NCBI GenBank assembly: GCA_950022655.1
Contig: OX465579.1
Location: 17,025,088 to 17,089,087, forward strand
Origin: Alentia gelatinosa
Lineage: Eukaryota; Annelida; Polychaeta; Phyllodocida; Polynoidae
Direction of reading: 5' to 3'
Length of the DNA: 64,000 bases
How positions within the stretch are numbered: the first letter of the stretch is position 1; each line of letters starts with the position of its first letter. The position numbers and the translations under genes were made by a program. Below are positions 1 through 11,380 of this stretch, piece by piece. The notes below the pieces were generated by a model. It worked only from the letters and a program-made list of their open reading frames with translations. It was not told where the DNA came from and searched no databases.

Positions 1-382
1 ATGTATTCCAAAACGGAATTTGAGGATAAAATTCATTTGACAATTATATAAAAAATACAAAGTGAATTTCAAATATTAGACGAAAACTAGAAATCATTTT
101 CACAGAATGAATTGTCTACTTTTATCTTAAATAATTCATGGAAGAACTGTCTAATTTTGACAGAATGAATTTTGTTGAATAAATATTAATTAAAAAAAAC
201 AACAACTTAAAATTTGGCTAAAAAAATAGATTTTCAAATGGCATTAAAGGACACATATCCTCGCTACTACAATATAATTTTCTTTACAATATAATCCAGT
301 GAGAAAAGGTGTAACGTGCGTGAATGTTCAAATTGCCTGGGGATGGGGTTAGTGCCGACGAGCCTTGCCACTACTAACTCAC

Positions 383-559
383 CCTGGTGGTAATAGTGGT
401 GCCCGTGAACAGCCTGATGATAGCCTGCTCATGTGAATGGACGGCGACGGGACAGAAAGACAACATCGAGGTTAAAGTCACTACGTCGACGCAAAGCGCA
501 AGCACTCTCAGGCACTCAATGTCAGCATCCAAATCGGGTCGCTGGGGCAGCATTAAACC
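383..559 (-). CDS. Possible exon of an unidentified minus-strand gene
   Basis: Read on the minus strand, a pyrimidine-rich stretch ending in a CAG acceptor (560-561) is followed by 177 bases, exactly 59 open codons, and then a GTGAGT donor (382-377). Base composition is richer in GC than the surroundings. The predicted peptide matches nothing I recognise, and phase 0 at both ends does not fit the phase-1 end of MED8 exon 6. It may be chance. Confidence 0.2.
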
Positions 560-978
560 CTGTACTTGCGGTGGACGGTGGTGTGGGGTGGCGGGTGGGT
601 GGGTGGGATAGGGGGTTCTTAGTATTTATCTCACCCCAGATATTTTTTCTCCATAGACTTAACATTGGAAACTCGTATCTAACACCCATTAGATATTTAG
701 GAAATATATCCAATGGGGGATAATGTCACAAATGTTAGCCCATTTGTCAATATTAAGGGTGAGATAAATTCAGAAACCCATTCAAGTTTAGGGTCAGAGC
801 TCGATCCCATCTCATTTGAAACACCTAGCAATTCACATGGTTGTGAATTACTACGTGATTCAAAATCGATGGGATACGAGCTCAGACCCTAAACTTTCAT
901 GGGTTTCCTCTATAATGACATGCTGCATGGATCATACTGAGTGGTAGGTGTGTGGATTTGACGAGCATTTATCTAACA

Positions 979-1235
979 GGGATGCCAGTTTTCAATGTGT
1001 CAATTGAAATTCATGTTTTCATTTTCCAAATAATGAAATAATTTCCCTTGTGTCATTTTAATATGCCAACTGCTAAATAACCCAATTCTGCGACAGCCCA
1101 TGATCCCCAACTGAACCTCCCTAGAGCTTTCTCCTGATCCATCACTAAAATTTGTATGTAATGCGTAAACCCTGTATTGCAATGAAACACATTTCAATTT
1201 TTTTTTGTAACCCAACTGGCATCCTTGATTCAAAG
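979..1235. repeat. Hairpin repeat, GATGCCAG/AACTGGCATC ends
   Basis: The ends are imperfect inverted repeats beginning GATGCCAG and closing AACTGGCATCC. Internal segments such as 'accctgtattgcaat' recur in related copies at about 35286-35435, 49427-49625 and 52100-52200, so this is a dispersed short non-coding element rather than unique sequence. Confidence 0.6.
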
Positions 1236-3828
1236 ATTACTCAGGTTATATCATGCTCAGCCACAGTGACCGCAAGTTTTTTTTAGAGTTTTTGCGAAAG
1301 AAATGGACTAATTGCCAATTTTAAAACATTTTTTTTCAGAAATTCTTAAATTCTTCTGCAAGCATGGGGAAGCGGATCCTTTAAGCTTTGTCCCGTAAAT
1401 AGCTATCTACATATAACTTTCAGATCTGATAAATTATCAAGAGTATTTGCAAAAGTGATGTATATAGATAAACTAAATAAAAAATAAATAAAATAACAAA
1501 AGATAAACAAGAAAAAGGACGAGAAAAGATTCCGAATTTAGAACACCTTTCAAAGGAATTAAGGGCTAGATATTTTCCGTAATTTTAGCCACTGTGATTA
1601 AAACAGTGGCTAATTGATACCTTCAAAACAGTGTACCAGTTAAGTATTTGTTGTCCACTTATGGTTAAGAAGAGATCAATGTTCACAATACATTCATAAC
1701 CATACTCTTATCTGTTGGGTGGAGGAGACAGCAGGGCGGGGTGGAGTAACATCACTTACTAGTGGCATTCCAGCCTGTAGCTGATAGTCCAGTATGTCTG
1801 CTTTCGAACATGCATTCTTCAAACATCTAAATTTTGTTCCCCTTCAAATATCTATATCACCATTAAAAACTACCTGTTTCACGACCTAACCCACTTACTT
1901 TTTACACTACAAGTCTTTAAGAGGAGTGGTTGAATGCACATTCATGGATTGACTGCTTCCCTGTCCAATTCAATAATAGGACAGGTTTGCCACAATTTGA
2001 AGCGACCTTGAACTTATGCTGGTTCCCTGGTGATTCGCAGCGTAAGGGGGAACCTGCCTAATTTAGCTGGGCCCCCTATCTAGCCGGGTAACCAGCGCAG
2101 AGACAAGCGTAATAGACAGCTTTGACAGGGAACCAGCTCAGTTCTACATCCCATGATGCACCAGAAAGATGGCGTCCCATACCTGGCCTAATATGTGAAG
2201 AGGACATGGACCAGGCTTCTAGGTAAATTCATGGACAGGATCATTTTGGAAGCGCAGAATTTCCCCTATGCAGCTGTGCCTCATGGAAAATGGTACAAAA
2301 CTAAGGGTAACCCAGTGAACCATTTCTGATACACTGATAGAGAAAGCAGTGGGGGAATTTGATATTAATCTGAAATCTGGAGTATCCAAGCACCAAAGAT
2401 AGGTGGTTTATTGTAAGTAGCACATAACCATGCCTGTAAACTAAAATCATGCGAGTTACTTAGTTCACTACCTAAGGGGAAAGAAAAAGTTATATTCCCA
2501 GACTGATCAAAGATCATAGCACGACTAAGTATTATGAAAGGAATTTAACATCTACAAAGGATTCTTTTGAAAGAGATAAGCATAAGCAGTTTAATGAAAT
2601 AAACATGTTCTCAAGCTCAGTGGCCACGATGGATACATTGGTAAATAACAATTTCGAATGGTAGATCTATTATCAATTTATTGACTGAAAACAATCTTCT
2701 GCGAAGATGAGCTATCACTACTGATATGTTCGCCTGTCTCTTTTTAGCATTATGGCCGAACACTTATAAAAAAACTAGAATTATCAAGATATGGTAATGA
2801 CACCTCTATGGCAAAATAAAATAGAAAAAAAAAATCTTTTAGGAAAACTCCTTATCTTGGATGAGATTGCTGCCTTGCACTCACGAACACATTCAACAGT
2901 AATTTAGAACGACATAGCTCAAGAATAATTAGAATACAGAAATACGATTTTGAAATAACCATCTCTTCTATCGGACACACATATACATGTACGTCAGTAA
3001 TCCATTAAGTACTCATTTAAGAAATCGAAGTAGCCACTGAATGTTTCAAATTAGGCAAATGCTTTAAAATATGTTAAAACAAAATAAGCGTTCCTCTCGG
3101 CGACAGAGGGTGTAAAGCCCATAAGACATCCAACATTTGTTCCCGATTCATCAAAACCATAGGCTCGGTGAGAATCTGGAATAAAATTTCGATGTCTTAT
3201 ACCAAGACATCGACATGCCGATTCTTCCCGATCACACCTCCTCCTTTTATAACCGCGTAAATGATCCGGGATGAGATCAAAGAAAGCAGCCAGGAGCCAG
3301 CTCAGCTGAGCCCTGGTGGTAGGTCCATATAGGCAATAATGCAAAATTTAGTAACTTCTGGTCTATTCAAAATATCTATAATCGCCTTTGTCTCCCCTAC
3401 AAATCAATATAAGGCATTTGTAAATCGGACTAGGGAATATGTGTAATATCGCTATTTAAACGGCCTGCTCAGAATCAGGGACAGTCATTGAATGTGAGTA
3501 CATCGAAATCTTAAGGCCGGGGAGAGTTGGCCATATCTGACATGGTAGTAATTCTCGACGTGTCGGGAAAAGCAATAAAATTGGGTCGGTGAAGTGTGGA
3601 CATCGACCCGAATGACACAAATTCTCACAGATCCATCGGCCAAAGGTAGAATCGGGTACAGTCAGCTTTCCGATGTCTTATAGGCTTTATACACAAACTA
3701 TGCGACTAGACGCCCAGAAGGACGTGGAAAAGTTATGGATGTTTACCTAGAAAAGCACACAGTCGGGGTTCTAAAGGAGAACAGGGCGGAACCTGGAGAA
3801 GACGTTAGTTATCGGGACTGATACTCAC

Positions 3829-3984
3829 CAGGCGGTGTGGAGTGCTGCATCTGACGGTCGTGGCCCTGGTTTTGGATCTGCGGCATCTCGGGACGACGGC
3901 GTAGGGAGGTTCCATTTGTTATCGCTGACAGCAGAGCTATCGTGTCTGACTGTGATGACGTCTGCGGCTGTTGCTGTTTCTGGT
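3829..3984 (-). CDS. MED8: MED8 exon 6, Gln-rich C-terminal part
   Basis: 156 bases, fitting the phase-1 end of exon 5 exactly. It gives QKQQQPQTSSQSDTIALLSA and then a Gln- and Met-containing tail. The DTIALLSAI stretch resembles the DTNALVAAV segment of human MED8. There is a good donor GTGAGT at 3828-3823, but if it is not used the frame runs seven codons further to TAA at 3809-3811. I could not find a convincing next exon, so the true C-terminus is uncertain. Confidence 0.78.
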
Positions 3985-4332
3985 CTGCAAAACATAGTTT
4001 ACTCTCAGGGATTTGACTACAAAACCACTTGTCAACTCGAGTGATTGGTTTAGACGTTTATGGATTGAGAGATTATGTGTTATACTGAAGGGTGGTCTGT
4101 CTAAGTGATGAAAACCAGGGGGCCGTTTCACTAGTATGGGGGTCAAAGCGAGAGGTAGGACTGCAACAGTGGCACCAACAGTGGCACCAACAGTGTCAAT
4201 CCCAAATTTGCGTTTCATCAGTGGTCTCGCTGTTGAGGTAAGACCAACTCTCACTGTTGGCACAGGTCTCGCTATGCACACGCGTTTGACGTTCAAATTT
4301 ATTCATCGATGGGCCGCGATGATGTAGAATTT

Positions 4333-4712
4333 CACCCTTTCCCATAGGAATTAAGCAATGAAATTTTTACAAGAGTAAGGTATATATATAACCTATAATC
4401 GTACCAAATATGAAAAGAATTGGCCACGGCGCTCCGAAGATATCGGCGTTTGAATTTTGTCATAGCAAATACTGCTCTTCCCGCCAGCCTCCGGGGGGAG
4501 ACAAAAAGAACAGCCAAAACCCCGCCGCACTACGGAAGGAATGAAAAAGAACAGCGACCAACGCAAACGCATGGAGGGAGTAAAAAATTCAAACGCCAAT
4601 ATCTTGGGAACGCTGCAGCAGATTTCCTTCATATTTGGTACGATTATAGGTTATATGTATACCTTACTTGTGTAAGAATTTCATTGCTTAATTCTCATGG
4701 GAAGTGAGTGAG
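4333..4712. mobile_element. Foldback MITE (GAATTAAGCAATGAAA arms)
   Basis: The arms 4333-4480 and 4575-4712 are inverted copies of each other; both contain the 'ttaagcaatgaaat' end, 'ataacctataatcgtacc' and the 'gatatcggcgtttgaa' block. Other copies are at 60470-60838 and in pieces at 11580-11710, 12030-12170 and 12650-12795. It is non-coding. Confidence 0.8.
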
Positions 4713-5059
4713 AGTATTCTATACACGTAACAAATGAGAGGGTAGACCCTCTCGCTTTCAGCAGCTCCACAGTGGCACTAACAGCGAGACCCTCTGCACT
4801 GATGAAACGGGTTCTGCCACTGTTGGTGCCGCTTGTATCCCAAGTGCCGTTCACGCTTGAGTGCACCTACTAATGAAACGCAAACTGCCGCTTTGCTGCC
4901 ACTGTTACAAACAGCGAGACTTGTAGCTCCTAGAGAAACAGCCCCCAGGTGTCTGGACGCCCCGCTTTGTAGCCAGCATGACTCAGTTTTCAGTGGGTGA
5001 CAGACGAACTCTATTCTTTTTTTTAATTTTTTTTTTTATAAATTTATGTCAGAACTTTG

Positions 5060-5375
5060 TCAATAACTGACATGCGAATTTCCTCTAAACATCAAGAGAT
5101 TGCTAAAGCTGTGCGAAAAACAGTTTTTATATTTCATATGTATACTTTTTTGCGTTTTTGTGTGTTTATTTTGGTGCTCCACCACAGCGATGCCTCAAGA
5201 TCTATTGCCAACATATCATGGCAAAGCTTGACAAGAGCACAGCAAAGGTGCATAACCAGACTGATGCATTGCGGCAAATATACATACAATCATTCCAAAC
5301 CTAGCAAGATTTAGTAAGACAAACAAATTGTGACAAATCTCTCTATATCTTGTGGGATGGTGGAACCAACCCTTA
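5060..5375. mobile_element. Partial MITE, AAAG/CCACCAA family
   Basis: The right part matches the complete element at 63384-63741: 'ggtgctccaccac', 'cctcaagatctattgcc', 'cctagcaagatttag' and the end 'gatggtggaaccaa'. The left terminus is missing or diverged. Confidence 0.6.
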
Positions 5376-5833
5376 GGGCCTCTTGATTTGATGCTATCCC
5401 ACTATATCTCAATCAATCCGAAATGTATCATCAGTTGACTAAATGCATCAATGAAGAAAGTGTTGAAAAAAAGTAAACCTTTATTTCACCAACCAATAGT
5501 TTGTGTTTTTCATTTTGAATTTTTAACTTTTTACTTTTTGACCAAGTCTTGTGTTCATCAGGACTTGGACAATAATGGTCCATATCAGAGTTATGTCGTT
5601 ATATATAGGTTTGGTCACTTTGGTAACCTTGTTGCGTAGGAGAGCACCACGGTAAAAAAAAAAATCAAAAATCGCTTTGATTTTTTAATAACATATTTAT
5701 GACTGCCCCTGCTGGCTAATTAGGGAATCAATGAAGTCTCAGTTTGCTGAAAGTGAGACAGAGCAAGTGATAATCTCTGATAGTGAATGATTCATTTATC
5801 ACTGAAAATCTTCAGTTTAAAAACATTACTTAC

Positions 5834-5918
5834 TCATTTCGCTGTCCCATTCCTCTCTCTTTGTCTGGATTTGATCCACCAGATTGTTGGAAACCTTGTT
5901 CATCTGGTTGATTTGTTT
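5834..5918 (-). CDS. MED8: MED8 exon 5
   Basis: 85 bases, starting in phase 0 after TTTCATTACAG and ending in phase 1 at GTAAGT. It encodes the helix KQINQMNKVSNNLVDQIQ followed by TKREEWDSEM. This corresponds to the second conserved MED8 helix (QIQSLNKMCSNLLEKI in human, from memory). Confidence 0.9.
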
Positions 5919-6977
5919 CTGTAATGAAAGGTACATCATTAACGAGGTAGTTGCCACTTAAGCCTGAATGTCCATGGTTCATGACGCACGTGCCTAGGTC
6001 TATGGTGGTGAAGATTGTGCGGCGTATTATATCCTCACTTTTCCACAACCCAATTACGGAGAGACTATGACATATTCATCAGTAGTTTGTTGTCTGAATT
6101 CCATGTCTATACAGGTGTTGCCGTTCAGCGCCGCCTAACGGCCCATTGTGTAGAAACGCGGCCGCTCGGACAAACACGGCCGAGTCTGGGGGTATTCATA
6201 TAGGAACACACAGCAATCACACCTAGAGTGTGAACGGTGGGTGTGATTGCAGGAGTGTTGATTTTTGACAGATTAAATTGTTGGAACAAGCTAGGGTATT
6301 GTATCAACGAGTCTGAGCTGTCTAAACTTTATAGTTGATAATTATCTTGGTTTTAACTTGAAGAAAGATAAGCATATTATAGCTAGGCTTGCTAATGTAC
6401 TAGTGTGTATACAATTTGCGTACACCTGTGTTATCTAAGCTATATCTAAAGTATTATTGAGGTGATATACATGTATGATACATCAAATTGAAGCTGGAAT
6501 ACCATAGAATACGATGGACTCATTGATATTCTCATTACTCATTCTCTTCAACTAATATACACGGGTATTATGAACGTATTACGCTCATATACTGAGTGAT
6601 CCAATGCCAGTGAATACGTTGCCAGGGGCTTGTTTGGCTGCAGGCATTGCGTAACCAACCAGATAAAGTGTGACACCGGCCTGTGGAAAAAGGCCTATTA
6701 CAATGACAGGAAGTGCACAGAGATCTGTAAACAGTTTATCAATCTTTTTTTTATAAAATAAACCAGCTCTTATACGCCTTCCTAATATCAATGGGAACCA
6801 GAGAGCTAGCAAACATAAATCAGGATTATGGATTTGCCTTCTCATGGAATTACTTTTTAAAAAAATCCTTTTTAAACGTAAAACGCAATACATGTATATG
6901 GGCAGCATGATTAAAGTATAATTTGATCATTGATGCCTGTTCAGCTTACTGAATTAATCTAACAAACAAAACCTTAC
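5919..6977 (-). other. MED8: MED8 intron 4
   Basis: About 1.06 kb, AT-rich. Apart from a short GC-rich patch near 6120-6250 with the inverted pair 'acacagcaatcacacc'/'gggtgtgattgcag', I see no exon and no named repeat. Confidence 0.7.
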
Positions 6978-7115
6978 CTGTAGGTCAGCAGTTGTGTTGT
7001 TTAAACGTGTGTTGAGTTGGACAATCTTTTCTTCCACTTCTGGTTCAGGCTTGGTCCGTAAATAATCAGGCACCACTTCATGGTTAAAGCAAGCCAAGCG
7101 ACCCTCTGTCAGTTT
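6978..7115 (-). CDS. MED8: MED8 exon 4
   Basis: 138 bases (46 codons), phase 0 at both ends. It encodes KLTEGRLACFNHEVVPDYLR and then TKPEPEVEE, matching the MED8 central motif. The acceptor is GACGTTGCAG and the donor GTAAGG. Confidence 0.94.
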
Positions 7116-8164
7116 CTGCAACGTCAAGGTTGACAAATTGATCATCCACCATGGACCTTACTGTGATAAGAAACCTATCAACCTTAAACAGGGATGCAAT
7201 TGAGATTTCAGAAAAAAAATACAACCCTGAAATCTCCCCTTCCCATACATCTACAATATTTTCCTTTAGGCCACTAAAAAAACAAACTTGTTTCTCATCA
7301 CCAAACCATGAAAAATATGACGAGGGCGCTCTTTTTTTTTTTTTAGCTAAATCAAAACCCCGCATTGGTGGACAGCCTCCGATCTCGGCCAAAGTGTGCG
7401 CTTACGCGGGGTGTGCGCTCACATGGGGTTTCCGGAATTTTACTGGGTATACGTTTAATGCATCCCTAACATCAGGAGCTTTAATTTTATACTAAATACA
7501 CATACCTTTCATAATTTCTATCACGGTTCATCTTATTTATAAAAAAAATTTAAAATCTTCTACAATCGTTTTTTCTGATGCGCTCGGTGATGAGAAACAA
7601 GTTTTTTTTTGAGTGGCCTTAATATGATCATGATAATACATAGAATGATTATGACGACTTGTATTCTTGTCGGCAAAAAAAAAGAATCACATAGAACGAG
7701 TGCTCAACTACAAGTACCATCGGTTACATCAGGAAGATGACCAACCATGCTGCTGATTTTATGCAAAATGTTGGGGTCTTTTTTAAACAACAAGACAGGG
7801 ACAATCCACGTAAGGTCTCCTCTACTTGTCTTGTTTCACCATACTCTGGGAGTTTTAGGAGTTTCAGATGTTGTTGAACCCTATGGCAGTTTCACAGCGT
7901 GTTTTCAGGGAAGTTCTCAGAAGCTGCAAAACCAGGAGGTCCACGGGCTTTCGTGGTATAGGTGTTAATATTGCAAAGTCTTCATATTTTCTAATAGACT
8001 AGATTTAAACATATTCACAAGATACATTTAGAGCTGTAGAAATGAACGAAAAACCTGAAAAACCTGAAACTCCTTTAACCCTGGTATCCCTGTTTCAATT
8101 AACAATACGGCTTACAACAGGCTATCGTGATTTTCTTACAATTTACCAAATATTAGAGACTTAC
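7116..8164 (-). other. MED8: MED8 intron 3
   Basis: About 1.05 kb. It contains the MITE at 7267-7621. The remaining sequence shows no exon on either strand. Confidence 0.75.
7267..7621. mobile_element. MITE with AGGCCACT ends and internal GCATAAGCGG-type hairpin
   Basis: The terminal inverted repeats are 'taggccact' followed by A-rich and 'cttgtttctcatcacc', and the complement ending 'agtggcctta'. Inside is the short pogo-like hairpin 'aaaccccgcattggtgg...acatggggttt'. A second copy with the same internal hairpin in the same place is at 18307-18672, so the hairpin is part of this element or was present in a common source copy. Confidence 0.8.
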
Positions 8165-8309
8165 CTCAAGTTCTCCATCTCTGTGTGGGACCAAAGAAAG
8201 AGGAAGGAGAACTTGGTTTCTCAGTGGTGGGCACTTGTCATTCTTCATAACTCGACCGAGCATATTTATCTGACCAGATAATAACGCAAAACTGTCCAGT
8301 ACGGTTGGC
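8165..8309 (-). CDS. MED8: MED8 exon 3
   Basis: 145 bases, completing Trp42 and ending after Glu90. It contains [13 protein letters not shown], a strongly conserved MED8 block, and then [18 protein letters not shown]. The acceptor is TTTTTAG and the donor GTAAGT. This exon alone is enough to identify the gene. Confidence 0.95.
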
Positions 8310-9218
8310 CTAAAAATACAAACAGAGATATTTATCAATTAATGTCTCAGAAAAAAACGGTTATATAAGCTGTAACGCCTATATATCACATCCACGAATA
8401 ATGAAGCAGTTTTTTTTGTCAAACCACATTAATTTTTTTCTTTATTTTGACCTTGAATCCGCCCATTTGTGCAATTATTTACTTAGCTTGCTGAAAAATT
8501 GCACGTTTTTATATTTTTTCAAATAAAAAATTTGTGTTTTCGAGCAATGCCACCACTACCGGAGTGGCGCAGTGTCTGCCATCTTGGATTTGTTTGGGAG
8601 GATGATTGAGAGCTCTTCAAATTCCGTTAATATTGTGGTTTATAGAAAAATGAAGGTAAATAAAGACAAGCCTTGATGTTATGAATGTTTATAGCATACC
8701 CTGATTCTAAAATTGCACAATGTATCAAAACTCCTTGTCTCCTCTCCATTTTTGCTGATCGAAGGTCCGGACCATGTCTGATTTTTCTAATGTCATCGCA
8801 AGCCATTCTTTCCTGTATTGGGAGTGTCAAGATTGGGAAAATCGCCTCTGAATCACCGATGGTAGGGTGACCAGTGAGAGAATGTGTCAAGAACCATTCA
8901 AAGATCAGTGGAGATCTGGTGCCGATTATTAGGAATTTGGATGCCGACGATCAGGGCTCTAGCTCCACTACAGCTCCACTATCGGCGACTGGGAACTGAT
9001 CGGTCAGCGCCCAAATGATCGCCCCCCAATCTTTAGTAGATTGGCACAATGGAGCACGGCCTTTAAGTTTCTGCATCATGGGTACCGAAAACAAAGCGTA
9101 ACATCCAATTTCGAAGTGTAACGTCCAAAGCATGCTGGTTACGAAACACACATAGCGTCCAGTATATGATACTGGTAACTCAGTCTTTGATGACACTGAC
9201 ATAAAATGATCATCTTAC
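8310..9218 (-). other. MED8: MED8 intron 2
   Basis: About 0.9 kb. The 'ccaccactaccggagtgg' and 'gccatcttgg' segments look repeat-derived. I found no conserved exon. Confidence 0.65.
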
Positions 9219-9337
9219 CAGTTAAGAGTTTCATATTCGACCTCCAGTTTCAAGATGAACGTTGCTATAGAGTTCCGAACTTCTTGAACTCTCTGAATTA
9301 GAGCCTCTGTCGAGGCCTCTAAGAGCTTCTCTTCCCG
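9219..9337 (-). CDS. MED8: MED8 exon 2
   Basis: 119 bases, residues 3-41 plus two bases of Trp42. It encodes the long N-terminal amphipathic helix that begins REEKLLEAS and ends EYETLN. The acceptor is TTTTGTTCCAG, the donor GTAAGA, and the intron is phase 2. Confidence 0.93.
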
Positions 9338-10200
9338 CTGGAACAAAATAAAACAAGAGTCAAATCTGTCCAAACACACAACTCAGCGGCTGTATTTATA
9401 AAGTGCCTAATTGCAATAAATGATCCAGATGCTACTTGATAGTGTAGTTTTGAGAGTGGTATATATGTAGTAGATGGACGCAAAATTGATCATGGGAAAG
9501 AGAGGGTGGGGGAGACTTGATTGAAAATTAGAAATGATTGAATTTTGAAGGGGAGGGAGTTTGTGCTGTCCCTGTTGCCTGATGGGTTGGAGTGGTTTCG
9601 TGGAGTTTTTCCGTATGTTGAAGTCAGATTCTCTTGCGTTTGTCGCATGTTAACAAATTGAAGTCATGTAATGTCGTCACTCTATTTAGAGAGTAAAAGC
9701 TCAAATCCGGGGCCTCTTTCGAAAACGGCGCCATGTCAGTGTCAACCTATTGCCGAATCACTCACTAAAACCTAACCCTAAAGTAAACCTAACCCTACCC
9801 TAAAATAGGGTTAGGTTTAGGGTTAGCCTTAATCCTAACCCTAAAATAGGAACGCCGAAAGATCGTAGGCTACCCAGTGCGCTTTTACCATTTAGAGAAT
9901 ATAATAATACCAAGTAACAGTCTGCTTTCATGGATTAGACTTGTATTTCAGTCTTTTTTAATTTTTTTTTTTATAGAAATCATGACATCAATGATGAAGC
10001 TGAGCTGAAGCTTTGACGTTGTTCAAAGCGAGTGTGTTTGACAATATATTTCGTATGAATTACAATATTAGATTATGGATTTAGAGAGTAACTACGTGTA
10101 GTTCTTTATAAATATGACAAGTTTGTAACAAATGAGCGGAATTAACATACACAGGGCACTAATTTACACGTATAAGTGTAAGATAGTAGTGTAAACTCAC
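9338..10200 (-). other. MED8: MED8 intron 1
   Basis: About 0.86 kb. It contains a telomere-like palindrome at 9769-9850, listed separately. Otherwise it is AT-rich without features. Confidence 0.7.
9769..9850. repeat. Telomere-like palindromic repeat
   Basis: Runs of 'cctaaccctaa' are followed directly by the complement 'tagggttaggtttagggtta' and then again by 'cctaaccctaaaatagg'. The units are variants of the TTAGGG animal telomere repeat in both orientations, so the stretch can fold back on itself. Confidence 0.75.
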
Positions 10201-10206
10201 CTGCAT
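10201..10206 (-). CDS. MED8: MED8 exon 1 (start codon)
   Basis: The coding part of the first exon is only ATG CAG, followed by a GTGAGT donor at 10200-10195. The joined protein then starts MQREEK, the same N-terminus as animal MED8 proteins, which decides this start. The 5' untranslated leader extends toward higher coordinates into the shared promoter. Confidence 0.88.
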
Positions 10207-10621
10207 TTTGCTTGTTTTGTGGATGCCTCTTGGCCTCCTCTTCTCTGTGGCTACTCTTCAACCACATTCTGTGTGCTCCCATACTCATACAAAGGAACAT
10301 TAATTCGGCTTGAAGAGTGATACATATCTAGCCTCAAACTTACGCACTAGACAATAATGGTGGTTTATTTGTCAAGTCATATAACTTTCAATCATAAATT
10401 AGTTCAAAACTTTGAGTTTATCAATCCAGTCTGTACCTGTGTATCTAGAAAAGATGTTAAATGGAAACTGGATGATGGCTTTGAGAGTATATTATCTTTT
10501 GCTGGTTTCCGCGTCCGTACCGCCTGGCTGAAAACAAGCACATCTCGGCGTGAACGTTTGTTTTGGATTTACTACACGAAGGCCGAACTTATTAACTTTC
10601 CTTATATACAACTTATCTAAG
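10207..10621. promoter_or_regulatory. Probable bidirectional MED8/TRNAU1AP promoter
   Basis: These 415 bases separate the divergent start codons of MED8 and TRNAU1AP and must hold both leaders and both transcription starts. I see no clear TATA box for either gene and no strong CpG enrichment, except for a small CpG patch at 10508-10550 near TRNAU1AP. Co-regulation is an inference from the geometry. Confidence 0.6.
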
Positions 10622-10654
10622 ATGACATCATCATCTACACTATGGATGGGAGAT
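10622..10654 (+). CDS. TRNAU1AP: TRNAU1AP exon 1
   Basis: Eleven codons, MTSSSTLWMGD, followed by the donor GTGAGT. The LWMGD end is the start of the RRM1 RNP2 strand, as in the human N-terminus, and joins in phase 0 to exon 2 (LEPYMD). It is too short for ordinary ORF detection but the join is unambiguous. Confidence 0.95.
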
Positions 10655-10983
10655 GTGAGTAAATCTCTCCTCAGTATAATTGATTCTCCTATTCGTGTGG
10701 CAAATGAATAGTTCAAATACACCCCTATTATCGCCCAAACTTCGAAGGGAAATTTGTTAAGAATAAGACTTCAACTTAAGTAAAGAAGAATCCGAGTTTA
10801 GTACTGTCTTTACTTAACAAGTACTCCTCAGCCTCAGGGGTGAAAAGTCAGACGTAGACTGATCCTGTCATTACTAATTCGCGAATTAGTTTTGTGTCTA
10901 TAACTAGGGGTAAACAACTGTTCCATTTCAACAAGTGTGGTACTGTGCAGTTTGGAGAGATGGCGGGACTTGCCAAAAATGAC

Positions 10984-11317
10984 GGTTCATGGACGCCTTG
11001 AGCCCGGGACGATTCGAGCCCTGGACGCCTTGAGCCTTTCTGTGGACGCCTTGAGCCTACCCTGCGGACGCCTTGAGCCCACCCCATTTTGGTTTCCTTG
11101 AGCATCAAGATGTAAAAAAAATTGAAAAGTGTACTTATACGGATAAATAGTCATGTATACTCAACCCTAACCCTTACCCAACCCTTTTGTAACCCTAACC
11201 CGCTATTCGTAACTAAAATGAGGTAGGCTCAAGGCGTCCACGGGGTAGGCTCAAGGCGTTCACGTTTTCGCGCTGACAGGAGGCTCAAACGGTAAAAGGC
11301 TCAAGGCGTCCAATTCC
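10984..11317. mobile_element. FB-like foldback element, copy 1
   Basis: The left arm carries GGACGCCTTGAGCC four times (10991, 11023, 11044, 11066) and the right arm the complement GGCTCAAGGCGTCC three times (11226, 11248 with one change, 11298). It is flanked by AAAATGAC on both sides (10976-10983 and 11319-11326). The core has telomere-like 'aaccctaaccctt' at 11164-11207. It is non-coding. Terminal arrays of short subrepeats with a ~9-bp duplication resemble Drosophila FB elements. Confidence 0.82.
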
Positions 11318-11380
11318 CAAAATGACCATCCCCTCTCCCCCTCAGATCATTTGCACCGGACGACTCACACTGTAAACAAG

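Larger units (their letters stand above)
1..3828. other. Downstream of MED8: no confident gene
   Basis: AT-rich sequence with no recognised coding exon apart from a possible last MED8 exon. It holds a hairpin repeat at about 979-1235 (GATGCCAG... to ...AACTGGCATC; relatives near 35286, 49427 and 52170) and a dispersed repeat around 2020-2230 whose relative is at 23570-23650. One weak minus-strand exon candidate is listed separately at 383-559. Confidence 0.6.
3985..5833 (-). other. MED8: MED8 intron 5
   Basis: 1.85-kb intron. It contains the foldback element at 4333-4712, a related short inverted region around 4720-4950 built on 'cagtggcacc' motifs (partners at 4160-4270), and a partial copy at about 5060-5375 of the AAAG/CCACCAA-ended MITE found complete at 63384-63741. 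No coding exon was seen. Confidence 0.8.
3829..10206 (-). other. MED8: MED8 gene, Mediator subunit 8 (six exons seen)
   Basis: Mediator head-module subunit that helps connect activators and RNA polymerase II in the nucleus. Six exons with GT-AG junctions join in frame to about 216 codons: start exon MQ, then the conserved N-terminal helix beginning REEKLLEAS, the block [14 protein letters not shown], the motif HEVVPDYLRTKPEPEVEE, a second helix KQINQMNKVSNNLVDQ, and a Gln-rich segment. From memory of the human protein these blocks come in the same order and the human subunit is near 268 residues, so a short C-terminal piece is missing or lies further left. The gene is head to head with TRNAU1AP. 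Confidence 0.93.

Noticed and set aside
7151..7495. 114-residue plus-strand ORF
   Set aside because: It covers the MITE at 7267-7621 within MED8 intron 3 and its peptide reflects the repeat, which recurs at 18340-18540.
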